A stretch of 64,000 nucleotides of DNA from Cobetia marina (GTDB taxonomy: Bacteria > Pseudomonadota > Gammaproteobacteria > Pseudomonadales > Halomonadaceae): assembly GCF_001720485.1 (NCBI RefSeq), contig NZ_CP017114.1, forward strand, positions 3,596,001-3,660,000, written 5' to 3'. The stretch's first letter is position 1. Every line of letters starts with the position of its first letter. The translations under genes and the position numbers were made by a program. The notes below the pieces were generated by a model. The model was not told where the DNA came from. It saw only the letters and a list, made by a program, of their open reading frames with translations, and searched no databases. Positions 8,115 through 16,517 of this stretch are shown here, in pieces.

Positions 8115-9791
8115 ATGCTGCGAATCCTTCATTCGCTCCCACGCGTGCACAAGTATCTTCTTTTACCTGTTGCCACAATGGTCACCGTGCTGGGCGCTCA
8201 CAAGCTTCTTGAAACTCTGGACTCTCAAGAGATCTCACCTGCCTCTCGCCACCTCGCCATCGACCTGGCCAATGCCAGCTCGGAGGTGACGAACGCATTA
8301 CCGGTTGCCATCGCGCACGCGCAACAGACGCCTGCTCCGCTGGCCACGGCCAGTCTTGATGCGGGGCATCAGGCACTGAGCGCAGCTGGCGAGGTGCCAC
8401 TCTCCGCGCTGACGCCGAGTGAGGTCATCGATGTCGACTTCGACATGCCGGTGATGTTGACCGACGCCAACTACCCTGCCGGTGAAGCTGAGCCCGGCCC
8501 GATCGTGGCACTGGCACCTTCTGCCGTGAAGACGGCCGAGGCGGTGATCGCCACCGCGACCGATGAGCAGGCCGGCGGGACCTCCTACGATGATCTGTCC
8601 GTCGATCCGGTCGAGCTGGGCGAGAGCCCGACGCTGCAGACCGAACTGGCAGCCAAGGAAGTCTATGTCCCGGAATGGCAGACCTACACCGTTCAGGCGG
8701 GCGACACCTTTGCCGTGATGGCGGAGCGTTCTCTGGGGCTCGGCTATCGCGAGACCACCCGCATCATCAAGTCGCTGCCGGACAAGCGTGTGCTGACCCA
8801 CTGGCGCATCGGTGACAGCCTCGACTACAAGCTCGACGAGGACGGCAACCTGCTGGCGCTGCGCATCATGAAGGATGCGCGTCGCGGCTTCATGGTCAAG
8901 CGTGACCCTCAGCAGGATTCCTTCAGCGTCGCCAAGATAGAGAAGGCCACTCAAGCGACCCAGCGTCTATTCGCCGGTACCGTCAGCGGCAGCTTCTCGC
9001 TCTCGGCGGAGGCCACCGGTCTTGGCGTGGCGGATGTCACCCAGCTGACCCAGGTACTGGGCAAGAAGATCGATTTCCGTCGCGATACCCGCAAGGGCGA
9101 CAAGTTCCAGGTGCTGGTCGAGTCCGACATGATCGATGGCACCAGCACCGACTCGCGCATTCTGGCCGCCCGCTACGAGGGTACCCGCAAGTCATTGACC
9201 GTGGTGCGCAATGCCGCCGATGGCCGCTACTACACTCCGGACGGCAAGGGGCTCGACCCGGCCTTCAATCGCTACCCGCTGGCTCACAAGGCGCGCATCA
9301 GCTCGCCCTTCAACCTGAGCCGCCGCCATCCGGTCACTGGTCGCATCAGCCCGCACAAGGGCACCGACTTTGCCGTTCGCGTCGGTACACCGGTCCTGTC
9401 CACGGCTGATGGCGTGGTCGAACTGGTCGGCAACCACCCGCTGGCGGGCCGCTACCTCGTGCTGCGCATGGACAATGGCTACAAGACCCGCTACCTGCAC
9501 CTCTCCAGACCTCTGGTCAAGAAAGGCGAGCGCGTGAAGATGGGTGAGAAGATCGCCCTGTCCGGCAATACCGGCCGCTCCACCGGCCCGCACCTTCACT
9601 ATGAGGTGATGGTCAACAATCGTCAGGTCGATGCCATGCGCGTCCAGCTGCCGAACAACAAGTCTCTGTCCGGCAAGGCGCTGGCCGCCTTCAAGCGTGA
9701 GTCACAGAACATGCTGGCCAAGCTGGAAGCCGCCGACAACACCGGCGCCATCGCCAAGGCATCGACGCCGACGGGCTCTGACGAAAGCTGA
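8115..9791 (+). CDS. mepM: Peptidoglycan DD-metalloendopeptidase, M23 family (MepM/YebA type)
   Basis: A 558 aa envelope enzyme expected to cleave D-Ala-mDAP cross-links and make room for new peptidoglycan. An N-terminal anchor (KYLLLPVATMVTVLGAHKL) is followed by a variable Ala/Pro-rich periplasmic linker of about 160 residues. An OapA/LysM-like module (TYTVQAGDTFAVMAERSLGLG, of which VQAGDTFAVMAERSLGL is the core) lies near residue 195. The M23 domain at about 395-530 shows HKGTDFAV (zinc ligands His and Asp), TRYLHLSR and the GPHLHYEVM motif. The organisation is that of MepM. No strong RBS precedes ATG 8115; a long leader is likely. It ends at a very strong shared terminator. Confidence 0.9.
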   Translation: MLRILHSLPRVHKYLLLPVATMVTVLGAHKLLETLDSQEISPASRHLAIDLANASSEVTNALPVAIAHAQQTPAPLATASLDAGHQALSAAGEVPLSALTPSEVIDVDFDMPVMLTDANYPAGEAEPGPIVALAPSAVKTAEAVIATATDEQAGGTSYDDLSVDPVELGESPTLQTELAAKEVYVPEWQTYTVQAGDTFAVMAERSLGLGYRETTRIIKSLPDKRVLTHWRIGDSLDYKLDEDGNLLALRIMKDARRGFMVKRDPQQDSFSVAKIEKATQATQRLFAGTVSGSFSLSAEATGLGVADVTQLTQVLGKKIDFRRDTRKGDKFQVLVESDMIDGTSTDSRILAARYEGTRKSLTVVRNAADGRYYTPDGKGLDPAFNRYPLAHKARISSPFNLSRRHPVTGRISPHKGTDFAVRVGTPVLSTADGVVELVGNHPLAGRYLVLRMDNGYKTRYLHLSRPLVKKGERVKMGEKIALSGNTGRSTGPHLHYEVMVNNRQVDAMRVQLPNNKSLSGKALAAFKRESQNMLAKLEAADNTGAIAKASTPTGSDES

Positions 9792-9796
9792 TTCGC

Positions 9797-9860
9797 GCCA
9801 TGCCCTGAAACGCAAGAGGCCCTCACCGACGTGAGGGCCTCTTGCGTTTCAGGGCGTGGC
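9797..9860. terminator. Very strong bidirectional hairpin between mepM and zinc-ribbon gene
   Basis: Perfect 25 bp arms (9802-9826 and 9831-9855) flank a CGAC loop; a T-G wobble and four more pairs extend the stem to 9797-9860. The convergent genes end at 9791 and 9886. There is no long T tract on either strand, but stem strength and position support transcription termination in both directions. Confidence 0.85.
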
Positions 9861-9885
9861 ATCTCCGGATACCCCGGTGATGTCG

Positions 9886-10113
9886 TTACTTCTTGATACC
9901 CTTGTTGGCGGCCTGCTCCAGCAGCTCTTCGGCTTCACTGGACGCCCCCTCCTCGCGCATCCTGGCCACATCCGCATACAGGCAGACGTAAGTGCCGCAC
10001 GAGGCGCAGAAGACCTTGTCTTCCGGATTGTGCACCTGAGAGACGCGCATCCGCTTGCTACCACAGTCGGGGCACGGCTTGGGGATACGCAGTTCCTCGG
10101 ATAGATCGGACAT
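9886..10113 (-). CDS. Small zinc-ribbon protein 1
   Basis: A 75 aa protein with two CxxC knuckles: CPDCGSKRM (residues 14-22) and CASCGTYVC (about 37-45), a treble-clef or zinc-ribbon pattern, followed by a helical, acidic C-terminus (EEGASSEAEELLEQA). AGGAGG lies 7 nt before ATG 10113, so translation is well supported. Function is unknown; such proteins often bind nucleic acids or accompany another protein. Two similar small zinc proteins follow within 1.4 kb on the same strand, and this one shares a CGSxR...D.V.CA.C pattern with the third. Confidence 0.8.
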   Translation of the reverse strand: MSDLSEELRIPKPCPDCGSKRMRVSQVHNPEDKVFCASCGTYVCLYADVARMREEGASSEAEELLEQAANKGIKK

Positions 10114-10335
10114 GTAACAGCCTCCTGTGCAGTCTCTGGAAGGCATGCATCCGCGACGCAAGCCCGGGGAACGGGAAGTGCGCAGGATCCATGCGGTTGT
10201 GAAAGACATGGGGGCAGGCATCCTGCTTGCAACCCCATGGCGTGCTTGCCACCGAAGGTCGAGAAGAGCAGCTGTTAGGCGGCTGCCTGTCTCCTGCACA
10301 CGACTCCCTTCCCGCTCGCGTCGTGTGCCAGGAAC

Positions 10336-10366
10336 GCAAAGCCCCCGGCGTGGGCGGGGGCTTTGC
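10336..10366 (-). terminator. Hairpin after zinc-ribbon protein 2 gene
   Basis: GCAAAGCCCCC and GGGGGCTTTGC (11 bp perfect arms) with a 9 nt loop lie 33 bp downstream of the stop of the minus-strand gene at 10399. No run of T follows, so termination is inferred from stem strength and position. Confidence 0.6.
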
Positions 10367-10398
10367 AATGAGCTGGAGACCTCAGGATGCAAGAACTC

Positions 10399-10692
10399 TC
10401 AAGCCGCGCTGATGCGTTCACCGCTGACGATGGCATCCTGACGATTTCTCGCGGAGTGCTCCAGTGGGCGTCGTTGCGCATGGGAGCGGGCACCATCTCG
10501 CGTCAGACGAAACTCTTCCTGGAGTGCCATCTCACGCGCTGCCAATCGGAAGTCCCCCATGGAACACAGGACATGACCATTCGGGCATTTCAACAGGTGC
10601 TCATCGGGGAGATCACAGGCTGGCCAATGCAATGATTCATTGCACTCGGGGCAGCGAGGTCCATTACTGGTCGGGATTGAAGTAGAAAACAT
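10399..10692 (-). CDS. Small zinc-ribbon protein 2
   Basis: A 97 aa protein with CPECNESLHWPAC near residue 13 and LKCPNGHVLC about 20 residues later, giving four or five Cys plus His suited to zinc binding. The C-terminal half is basic and helical (REMALQEEFRLTRDGARS, partly shown). ATG 10692 is preceded by AGGAG at 8 nt, whereas the longer open frame to 10818 has no such support. No family name can be given. Same strand and style as the genes at 9886 and 11294. Confidence 0.72.
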   Translation of the reverse strand: MFSTSIPTSNGPRCPECNESLHWPACDLPDEHLLKCPNGHVLCSMGDFRLAAREMALQEEFRLTRDGARSHAQRRPLEHSARNRQDAIVSGERISAA

Positions 10693-11293
10693 GCGCGAAC
10701 TCCTTTTCGGCGCAAGAGGTGACGTTGTCATGACCAGGCTCTCGATAAGGGGATCATGCAGACATGGCTCAGCATGCGTGCGCATGATGGAGACACGAGG
10801 CCGCAGACTCCATTGCACTTTATGTTAGAAATATCAGATTCCTTGCTGATGTCCCGGATATCTCGAGGCATCTCCAGCATGTCTCATCCGCGACAGGGCA
10901 TCAGACGCGCCTCATCCTGACAGGACAATCTTACAAACGAATAACACTCCCACGGATGATGCAGATCAAGGCTGTCTCGAAACACGCTGATTGCCTTGTC
11001 GGATGACACACAAAAAAATCCCGGCCAATGGCCGGGAAAACACTCTCAGGCAGAACAGGACCTGAATCGGGAGGCAACGCTCACCGAGGGGGTCGACCAG
11101 GACGCTGGACAGTCGCCAGCGGTATCACGAATTCATGTCGCCTCTGACAAGGCACTTGCTCGGGGCTCCGGCAATGGACGATTGACCGAAAGGATGACGA
11201 TTGCCGAAGCCTGACTCTCACATCTCACTGACCAGCATGCTGGACGACTGATAAATGCCGTATCACCTACTGGCTGTCAGTGGGTAGAACATC
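10693..11293. other. 600 bp intergenic stretch with a minus-strand terminator
   Basis: No supported gene. A plus-strand frame at 10996-11214 starts at TTG inside the terminator hairpin described separately and is dismissed. Promoter for the 10692 gene is expected near 10700-10850, where AT content rises (TTTATGTTAGAAATATCAG region). Confidence 0.5.
11008..11040 (-). terminator. Intrinsic terminator downstream of zinc-ribbon protein 3
   Basis: On the minus strand TTTTCCCGGCC-ATT-GGCCGGGA is followed by seven T. It is about 250 bp beyond the stop at 11294, so the transcript would carry a long 3' tail. Confidence 0.8.
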
Positions 11294-11527
11294 TCAAGCC
11301 TGTGCATCAAGCTGCTTGATCACCTGGTTGGCCATCAAGGCAGGGTCGATGGTGGCACGCTTGCGAGCGCTGGCTTCAAGCCGGTCGCGCAGCATGAACC
11401 ACACCCCGAGAAATTCGTCGCACTCGGCGCAGCTCACGATATCGTCATCTGCCGGGCTTTCTCCCAGATTGACGCGATTGCTGCCACAACGTGAACACTC
11501 CATGGGAACCTTGCGCACTGCGTTCAT
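11294..11527 (-). CDS. Small zinc-ribbon protein 3
   Basis: A 77 aa protein with CSRCGSNRV (residues 10-18) and CAECDEFLGVW (about 33-43), then a helical tail (LRDRLEASARKRATI). GGAGG lies 8 nt before ATG 11527. The spacing and residues resemble zinc-ribbon protein 1 (CxxCGSxR, then D-x-V-x-CAxC), so the two may be paralogues. Function unknown. The open frame upstream to 11677 is not supported by an RBS. Confidence 0.75.
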   Translation of the reverse strand: MNAVRKVPMECSRCGSNRVNLGESPADDDIVSCAECDEFLGVWFMLRDRLEASARKRATIDPALMANQVIKQLDAQA

Positions 11528-12286
11528 CTCGATGCCCTCCGCTGGATCCTTGATGAAAACTCTCACGGCCTTCCTCAATAGATTCGACCGTGACCTGCCA
11601 GATCTCGAGCAAGGAAAGGACGAGGGCTTGAAAAGCACGCTGCGGATCTCCATTCCCTCTCTTGGCGAGGCGTTCATCGTTGGCCTCGCTGCGCTCTGAC
11701 ACCCTCAAAGTTAGACACTTTAAAACTGCTGTACAAGTTTTTCTGAGTATCAAAACGTATCTGTATAGCTAACGTACACCCTGAACTTCCCCTCTTGAAC
11801 TGCGATTACGCAGCGTTGATCCCCCTGCAGATGTCGATCTCACCACTGACGATCGTCACGCCCCGACCGTAACACTTCGCTACAAATTCAGTGATCGTGC
11901 AATGAAAACTGCAGGTACAGTGCGGCATTCTCCTCCGCCAGCACGGATGACAGCGCGGTTGGCCGTCGATATTCACTGATGGACACCTCCATGCCTTGCC
12001 CTCCTGTTCTGCCGGCAGACCGCCGTAGCCCCGCCAGACGCCGACATCTCGCTGGCCGAAAAGTGCACCTGATTCGTGACGAGCGCATGAACTCCCGTAC
12101 AAGTTTTTCCGCTCCCCCCTTGAAACTTGATCGCGTCATCTGAATCTTAGGAAGCATGGCTGCACAAGATGGCAGCCCGACATCGTCCATGTCCTGATTG
12201 GCCCACCACTGCAGCACGCCACGCAGTCGCCGGCGGATTACATCAGGGCAGACGGCAATGAAGAATCGACACGCAAGGAGTACGGC
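11528..12286. other. Long intergenic region with a repeated 13-mer
   Basis: About 760 bp without a confident gene. The exact 13-mer GTACAAGTTTTTC occurs at 11731-11743 and 12097-12109, 366 bp apart on the same strand. The 11700-11800 part is AT-rich and may hold the promoter of the minus-strand gene at 11527. A possible 34 aa reading frame inside is listed separately. Confidence 0.4.
11888..11992 (-). CDS. Possible 34 aa small protein
   Basis: A short frame (MEVSISEYRR...FSLHDH) whose ATG is preceded by AGGAGGG at a 6 nt spacing, which is a near-ideal ribosome binding site. There is no recognisable domain and no conserved neighbour. The same frame stays open upstream by chance, so the coding signal is weak. 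Listed only because the RBS is so good. Confidence 0.22.
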   Translation of the reverse strand: MEVSISEYRRPTALSSVLAEENAALYLQFSLHDH

Positions 12287-12844
12287 ATGAGCAAGATGAA
12301 CCGCAAACAGATTCTGGGTGCGATCACCGCGACCACTCTGCTGACCACCTCCGGCCTGGCCATGGCCAATCCGCAGGGACTCTACTCCGCTGATGAACTG
12401 ATGGATGCTGACGTCTATCTGCAGAACGACGACCAGCAAGTCGTGGGTGAAGTGGAAGATGTGCTGCTCGACGACAACATGCAGGTCGCCGCGCTGGTGG
12501 TCGAGAGTGATGAAGTGCTGGGCCTTGATGATCAGCAGTACGTGGTCGAGACCGGCAAGTTCACGCTGGAAACCCGTCAGGGTGACGACATCGACAATCT
12601 CGAATATCGCATTCATGTGAACATGGATGAGGCTCAGCTCAAGGAACAGCCGCAGTACACCACCGACTGGTGGCAGGACACTCGCAAGAGCGCGGCCGCT
12701 GCCTGGGATGAGACCAAGGACACCGCTGCCAGCGCCTGGCAGGACACTCGTCAGGCAACAGCCAATGCCCTGACCTCGGCAGGCAACGCGATCAGCGGTG
12801 CCGCCAATGACGCCCAGGATGAGATGACAGACGAGACTCAGTGA
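12287..12844 (+). CDS. Periplasmic PRC-barrel protein with LEA-like repeat tail
   Basis: A 185 aa protein. Signal peptide: about residues 1-27, ending SGLAMA. A PRC-barrel follows at about 32-125 (LYSADELMDADVYL, VGEVEDVLLDDNMQVAALVVE, here GEVEDVLLDD and AALVVESDEVLG). The last 60 residues are amphipathic helix with repeated units: WWQDTRKSAAAAWDETKD and ASAWQDTRQATANAL, resembling LEA/apolipoprotein-type stress proteins. Very acidic overall, which fits an exported protein of a salt-tolerant bacterium. AAGGAG lies 7 nt before ATG 12287. Role in membrane or desiccation/osmotic stress is an inference. Confidence 0.8.
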   Translation: MSKMNRKQILGAITATTLLTTSGLAMANPQGLYSADELMDADVYLQNDDQQVVGEVEDVLLDDNMQVAALVVESDEVLGLDDQQYVVETGKFTLETRQGDDIDNLEYRIHVNMDEAQLKEQPQYTTDWWQDTRKSAAAAWDETKDTAASAWQDTRQATANALTSAGNAISGAANDAQDEMTDETQ

Positions 12845-13185
12845 TCATCACTGATATCGAAGCGTCTCGCGCCATTCTCGTGGCAGTGACATGAAGGATT
12901 CGCCGCCGCCCGCAAGGCAGTGACATCAGAGCAGTCCTTTACGACGTTCGAGCCGACGCCCCGTCGCCACCTGGCACGGGGCGTTCTGGTATCTGGCAGT
13001 GCGAAGGCGAGCCGGAACGACTGACGTGCTGATGCAAGCCCATGCGACCGAGTTCCCCGCCAGCGAAAGGCGACGAGCCACGGAGGAGAGCCGAAAGCGG
13101 AAAACCATCGATCTGGCGAAACGGGCAGGCACAAAAAAAGCCGCCGATGGCGACCTGGCAGGCGCTACAGAAAAGCGCCTCGGGA
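12845..13185. other. Intergenic region with two hairpins
   Basis: No gene. ACGCCCCGT/ACGGGGCGT arms at 12956-12984 form a hairpin on the plus side that may end the PRC-barrel transcript, although it is not followed by a T run. The tRNA terminator is described separately. A frame reading GPAGLEPATNRL here is the familiar antisense-tRNA artefact. Confidence 0.5.
13133..13155 (-). terminator. Terminator of the tRNA gene
   Basis: Minus strand: GTCGCC-ATC-GGCGGC stem (one G-T pair) followed by seven T, about 30 bp beyond the CCA end of the tRNA. Confidence 0.8.
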
Positions 13186-13262
13186 TGGTGGGCCCAGCAG
13201 GACTTGAACCTGCGACCAATCGATTATGAGTCGAGTGCTCTAACCAACTGAGCTATGGGCCC
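13186..13262 (-). tRNA. tRNA with CAU anticodon, probably tRNA-Ile2 (lysidine type), else tRNA-Met
   Basis: A 77 nt cloverleaf with encoded CCA: acceptor GGGCCCA/TGGGCCC, D-arm AGCTCAGTTGGTTAGAGC, anticodon loop CTCATAA on a CGA-containing stem, T-loop GTTCAAGTC. The anticodon is 13226-13228 (CAU on the tRNA strand). Pairs C4-G69 and C5-G68 in the acceptor stem are those favoured by the lysidine synthetase TilS, and initiator features (unpaired position 1, three G-C pairs at the anticodon stem base) are absent. I therefore favour tRNA-Ile2, but elongator tRNA-Met cannot be excluded by eye. Confidence 0.9.
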
Positions 13263-13477
13263 GGACAGCGCCGCTATGATAGCGAAAGCCAAAGCGTCAG
13301 GAAAGCCCGAAAACTCAACAACATAGACCTCGCTGGCCACGAGCCGCCGTCACCGCCTCCGATCAGCCCCATTCCACCTGCCACCCTGTCACGAACCCTT
13401 GCGCCACTGGCGTGTCCAATGCCTCAATGCGCCGCACAGAGCTCACCTTTCGTAGCGCCCAGCCATCAGGAGTCACC

Positions 13478-14119
13478 ATGTCATTTCCCTTTCTTCGCTG
13501 GACCTCTTCCTTCCACAAGCGCCTTCGCGCCCCTATCAAGGCCCTCGCCCTGGCCGTTGCCATGAGTGGTATCGGCATCAGCGTGCCCAGCCAGGCAGCC
13601 TGGCAGCTGATCCCGGATGCCAGTGGCGCCACCGCCACGCTGACCGAACAGAAGGCGCAGGGCAATGTCGAGCACGTCCACCACCTGCGTGGGTTGAGCG
13701 GCACCGTCGGTGATGACGGCAAGATGAGCATTCCGCTCAGCGTCGGTCAGACCGACCTGCTGGACAAGGTCGGCGAGCTGCCGCCGTGGCTGTCAGGCGT
13801 CAGCCAGATGCGTCTCGCCACCCTGATACTGAATCTGGACCCCGTGGCTCTGGCAGCGCTGGAGACAGGCAGGACGACACGCATGCAGGTGCCCTTCACG
13901 GCCACCGATGGCAACCGCACTCACCGCGATACCCTGCCCCTGAACGTGACCCGCGAGAGTGCCGACCGCCTGAGCTTCGCCAACGCCGAGCCCATGGCGC
14001 TGGACAGCGCGGAAGTCGCCAAGAACCAGGTCGGCAGTACCCTGCTTGGCCTGCTGGGCTATGGCAATCTGGTCGGCGATATCCCCATCACGCTGCAGGG
14101 CGAGATGCAGGACCGCTGA
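13478..14119 (+). CDS. Secreted YceI-like protein
   Basis: A 213 aa protein with a signal peptide (ALALAVAMSGIGISVPSQA, cleavage after SQA near residue 41). The mature part has features of the YceI lipid-binding fold: AWQLIPDASGATATL at the start, an HVHHLRGLSGTV strand, IPLSVGQTDLLD and a C-terminal VGDIPITLQGEM strand. YceI proteins bind polyisoprenoid lipids in the periplasm; the ligand here is unknown. AGGAG precedes ATG 13478; the frame upstream to 13412 is unsupported. Monocistronic between the tRNA and the iron block. Confidence 0.7.
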   Translation: MSFPFLRWTSSFHKRLRAPIKALALAVAMSGIGISVPSQAAWQLIPDASGATATLTEQKAQGNVEHVHHLRGLSGTVGDDGKMSIPLSVGQTDLLDKVGELPPWLSGVSQMRLATLILNLDPVALAALETGRTTRMQVPFTATDGNRTHRDTLPLNVTRESADRLSFANAEPMALDSAEVAKNQVGSTLLGLLGYGNLVGDIPITLQGEMQDR

Positions 14120-14176
14120 TCCCCCGCCGACGCCATCCTCCGTCGAGGCGCCCCTCTACCAAGGACCGCCCTCTGA

Positions 14177-14206
14177 CAAAGACCGCCCTTCGGGGCGGTC
14201 TTTGCA
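14177..14206. terminator. Intrinsic terminator, YceI-like gene
   Basis: GACCGCCC-TTCG-GGGCGGTC with a stable TTCG tetraloop, preceded by AAA and followed by TTT, 60 bp after the stop at 14119. It insulates the iron block that follows. Confidence 0.85.
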
Positions 14207-14263
14207 TGTCTGAGCGCCACCGGAAGCCCCCGCCAGGCCACGTACACGGCCCACTGACATCAG

Positions 14264-14285
14264 ATAACAAAAATAATTCTCATTC
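14264..14285 (+). promoter_or_regulatory. Fur-box-like site before the siderophore receptor
   Basis: GATAACAAAAATAATTCTCATT matches the Fur consensus GATAATGATAATCATTATC imperfectly. It sits about 100 bp before the receptor start codon, in the expected promoter zone. Repression by Fur-Fe(II) is an inference. Confidence 0.55.
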
Positions 14286-14384
14286 ATGGTTCAGAAATAC
14301 CAACCCTGTACGTCTTCCCTCAGGAGAGAACGACAAACAAGAAGCATTCGCAAAAACATCATTCAGGATGGAACATCGTCACTC

Positions 14385-16517
14385 ATGAAAGACTCCGCCA
14401 CGCGACACCCGCATCAATCCCCATTGCTTTCACTGCCACGGCACCCGCTGGCACTGGCGATTGCCCTGAGCCTACCCTTCACCGGGCAGGCCGTGGCGGC
14501 CGACCATCGGGATGCTCAGGACGAGCAGCTGGATACCATGACGGTCACCACCACGGCGGCTACCAAGACGCAGACCGGTTACCTGGAAACTCCCCAGGCT
14601 GTCTCCACCATCACCCGTGATGACATCGACAAGCGCGCCGCCGAGACGGTGCAGCGTGCCGCGGACTACACGCCGGGCGTGTTCACCAATCAGATCGGTG
14701 CTTCCAACCGCTATGACTATCTGGTCCTGCGCGGCTTCTCCGATGGCAGTGTCAGCAACACCTTCCTGGATGGTCTGAAGCTGATGGGTGACTCGGGCTC
14801 CTACAGCTCGATGACCATCGACCCCTACTTCCTCGACAGCATCGAAGTCGTCAAGGGGCCGTCCTCCGTCCTCTACGGCCGCTCCTCGCCGGGTGGTCTG
14901 GTCGCGATGCAGTCCAAGCGCCCCGAGTTCCAGGACTCCGGCCAGGTGCGTTTCACCGTCGGTGACGACAACGAGCGCAGCGCGGCCTTCGATCTCACCG
15001 GCCCGCTGGACGACGAGAAGCGCATCGCCTATCGCCTGACCGGCCTTGCCAGCGCCGAAGACACCCAGGTCGATTCCGTCAGCGAAGAACGTTATGCCTT
15101 CTCGCCACAGGTCACCATGGATGTCACCGACGACACCACCGTCACCCTGATGGGCTACTTCCAGAAGGACCCGGAAGGCGGCTACCACTCAGGCCTCCCC
15201 TACGAGGGCACGGTGGTGAGTCACGACGGCATCAAGCTCGGCAACGACTTCTACGAAGGCGACGAGGACTACGAGGAATTCGATCGCACCGAACGCATGC
15301 TCGGCTATGACTTCGAGCATCGCTTCAATGACGATGTCACCGCGCGCCAGAAATTCCGCTACCTGCGTTCCGACGTGGATCTCGAGCAGGTCTACGCCTA
15401 TGGCTGGGCCTCGGATACCGAGCTGACCCGCTACTACTCCGGTGGCGAGGAAAGCCTGCGTGCCTGGACGGTCGACAACCAGCTGGAGACCCGCTTCTCC
15501 ACCGGCGACATCGATCACACCCTGCTGTTCGGTGCCGATTATCAGACCCGCACCAACGACGTGGACTGGGAATACGGGACCGCCAGCTCGCTGGACGTCA
15601 CCAGCAGCAGCGATGCCGATGTCTCCATCTATGCCACCGAGAACCAGAAGCGTGAACTGGATCAGACCGGTGTCTACTTGCAGGATCAGCTCAGCTGGGG
15701 CCGCTGGAACCTGGCCGCCGGCCTGCGTCAGGACTGGGTCAACATCAAGAATACCGATCGCGACTACAACACCAGCAGTGAGCTGAACGACAACGAGATG
15801 AGCGGCCGTATCGGCCTGATCTACGGCTTCGACAACGGCATCTCGCCCTACGTCAGCTACTCCACGTCCTTCTCGCCGAACTCCTACACCGACGAGGATG
15901 GCGACCTGCTCGACCCGACCACCGGCAAGCAGGTGGAAGTCGGCATGAAGTACCAGCCCAACGGCACGCGTGATCAGTACAGCGTCTCGCTGTTCCGCAT
16001 CAATCAGGAAAACGTCGCCTCCAAGGACCCGGAAGACAGCTACTACACGTCCTACGGCGAGATCGAGTCCCAGGGCCTGGAGCTGGAAGCCCGCACCCAG
16101 CTGACCCGCGACTTCGCGCTGCAGGCCGGTTACAGCTACACCGACGTGACCTATGCCAAGGCGGAAGATGGCACCGAAGGCAACGATGCCAACCAGGTGC
16201 CGAAGCACCAGGTCAGCGTCTGGGGTGACTACGCCTTCAACGAGGGCCCTCTGACCGGCCTGAATGCCGGCCTTGGCGTGCGTTACTACGCCGACATGTG
16301 GGCGGATTCCGAGAACACCGAGAAGGTCCCGAACTACGCACTCGTCGATGCCCTGGTCGGCTACGACCTGAGCCAGGTCGGCTGGAGCGGCACCAGCGTG
16401 CAACTCAACGTCAGCAACCTGTTCGACAAGGAATACATCGCGTCCTGCTACAGCACCAGCTTCTGCTACTACGGTGCCGAGCGCAGCGTGACCGCGACAC
16501 TGACCTATGATTTCTGA
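14385..16517 (+). CDS. TonB-dependent ferric-siderophore receptor
   Basis: A 710 aa outer membrane receptor. The signal peptide ends near VAA (about residue 38). A TonB box-like TMTVTTTAA follows, then the plug domain (ETPQAVSTITRDDI, VFTNQIGASNRYDYLVLRGF shown as DYLVLRGF, VKGPSSVLYGRSSPGG) and a 22-strand barrel ending in the aromatic TATLTYDF. The pattern is that of hydroxamate receptors (FhuA/FoxA group). With the dfo operon downstream on the same strand, a ferrioxamine-type ligand is likely. ATG 14385 gives a proper signal peptide; the earlier ATG at 14286 has no RBS. A Fur-like site lies upstream. Confidence 0.9.
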   Translation: MKDSATRHPHQSPLLSLPRHPLALAIALSLPFTGQAVAADHRDAQDEQLDTMTVTTTAATKTQTGYLETPQAVSTITRDDIDKRAAETVQRAADYTPGVFTNQIGASNRYDYLVLRGFSDGSVSNTFLDGLKLMGDSGSYSSMTIDPYFLDSIEVVKGPSSVLYGRSSPGGLVAMQSKRPEFQDSGQVRFTVGDDNERSAAFDLTGPLDDEKRIAYRLTGLASAEDTQVDSVSEERYAFSPQVTMDVTDDTTVTLMGYFQKDPEGGYHSGLPYEGTVVSHDGIKLGNDFYEGDEDYEEFDRTERMLGYDFEHRFNDDVTARQKFRYLRSDVDLEQVYAYGWASDTELTRYYSGGEESLRAWTVDNQLETRFSTGDIDHTLLFGADYQTRTNDVDWEYGTASSLDVTSSSDADVSIYATENQKRELDQTGVYLQDQLSWGRWNLAAGLRQDWVNIKNTDRDYNTSSELNDNEMSGRIGLIYGFDNGISPYVSYSTSFSPNSYTDEDGDLLDPTTGKQVEVGMKYQPNGTRDQYSVSLFRINQENVASKDPEDSYYTSYGEIESQGLELEARTQLTRDFALQAGYSYTDVTYAKAEDGTEGNDANQVPKHQVSVWGDYAFNEGPLTGLNAGLGVRYYADMWADSENTEKVPNYALVDALVGYDLSQVGWSGTSVQLNVSNLFDKEYIASCYSTSFCYYGAERSVTATLTYDF

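Noticed and set aside
10996..11214. 72 aa plus-strand frame
   Set aside because: Begins at TTG without RBS and reads through an intrinsic terminator.
12999..13251. Frames spelling GPAGLEPATNRL or QQDLNLRPIDYES
   Set aside because: Well-known translation artefact of the reverse complement of a tRNA gene.
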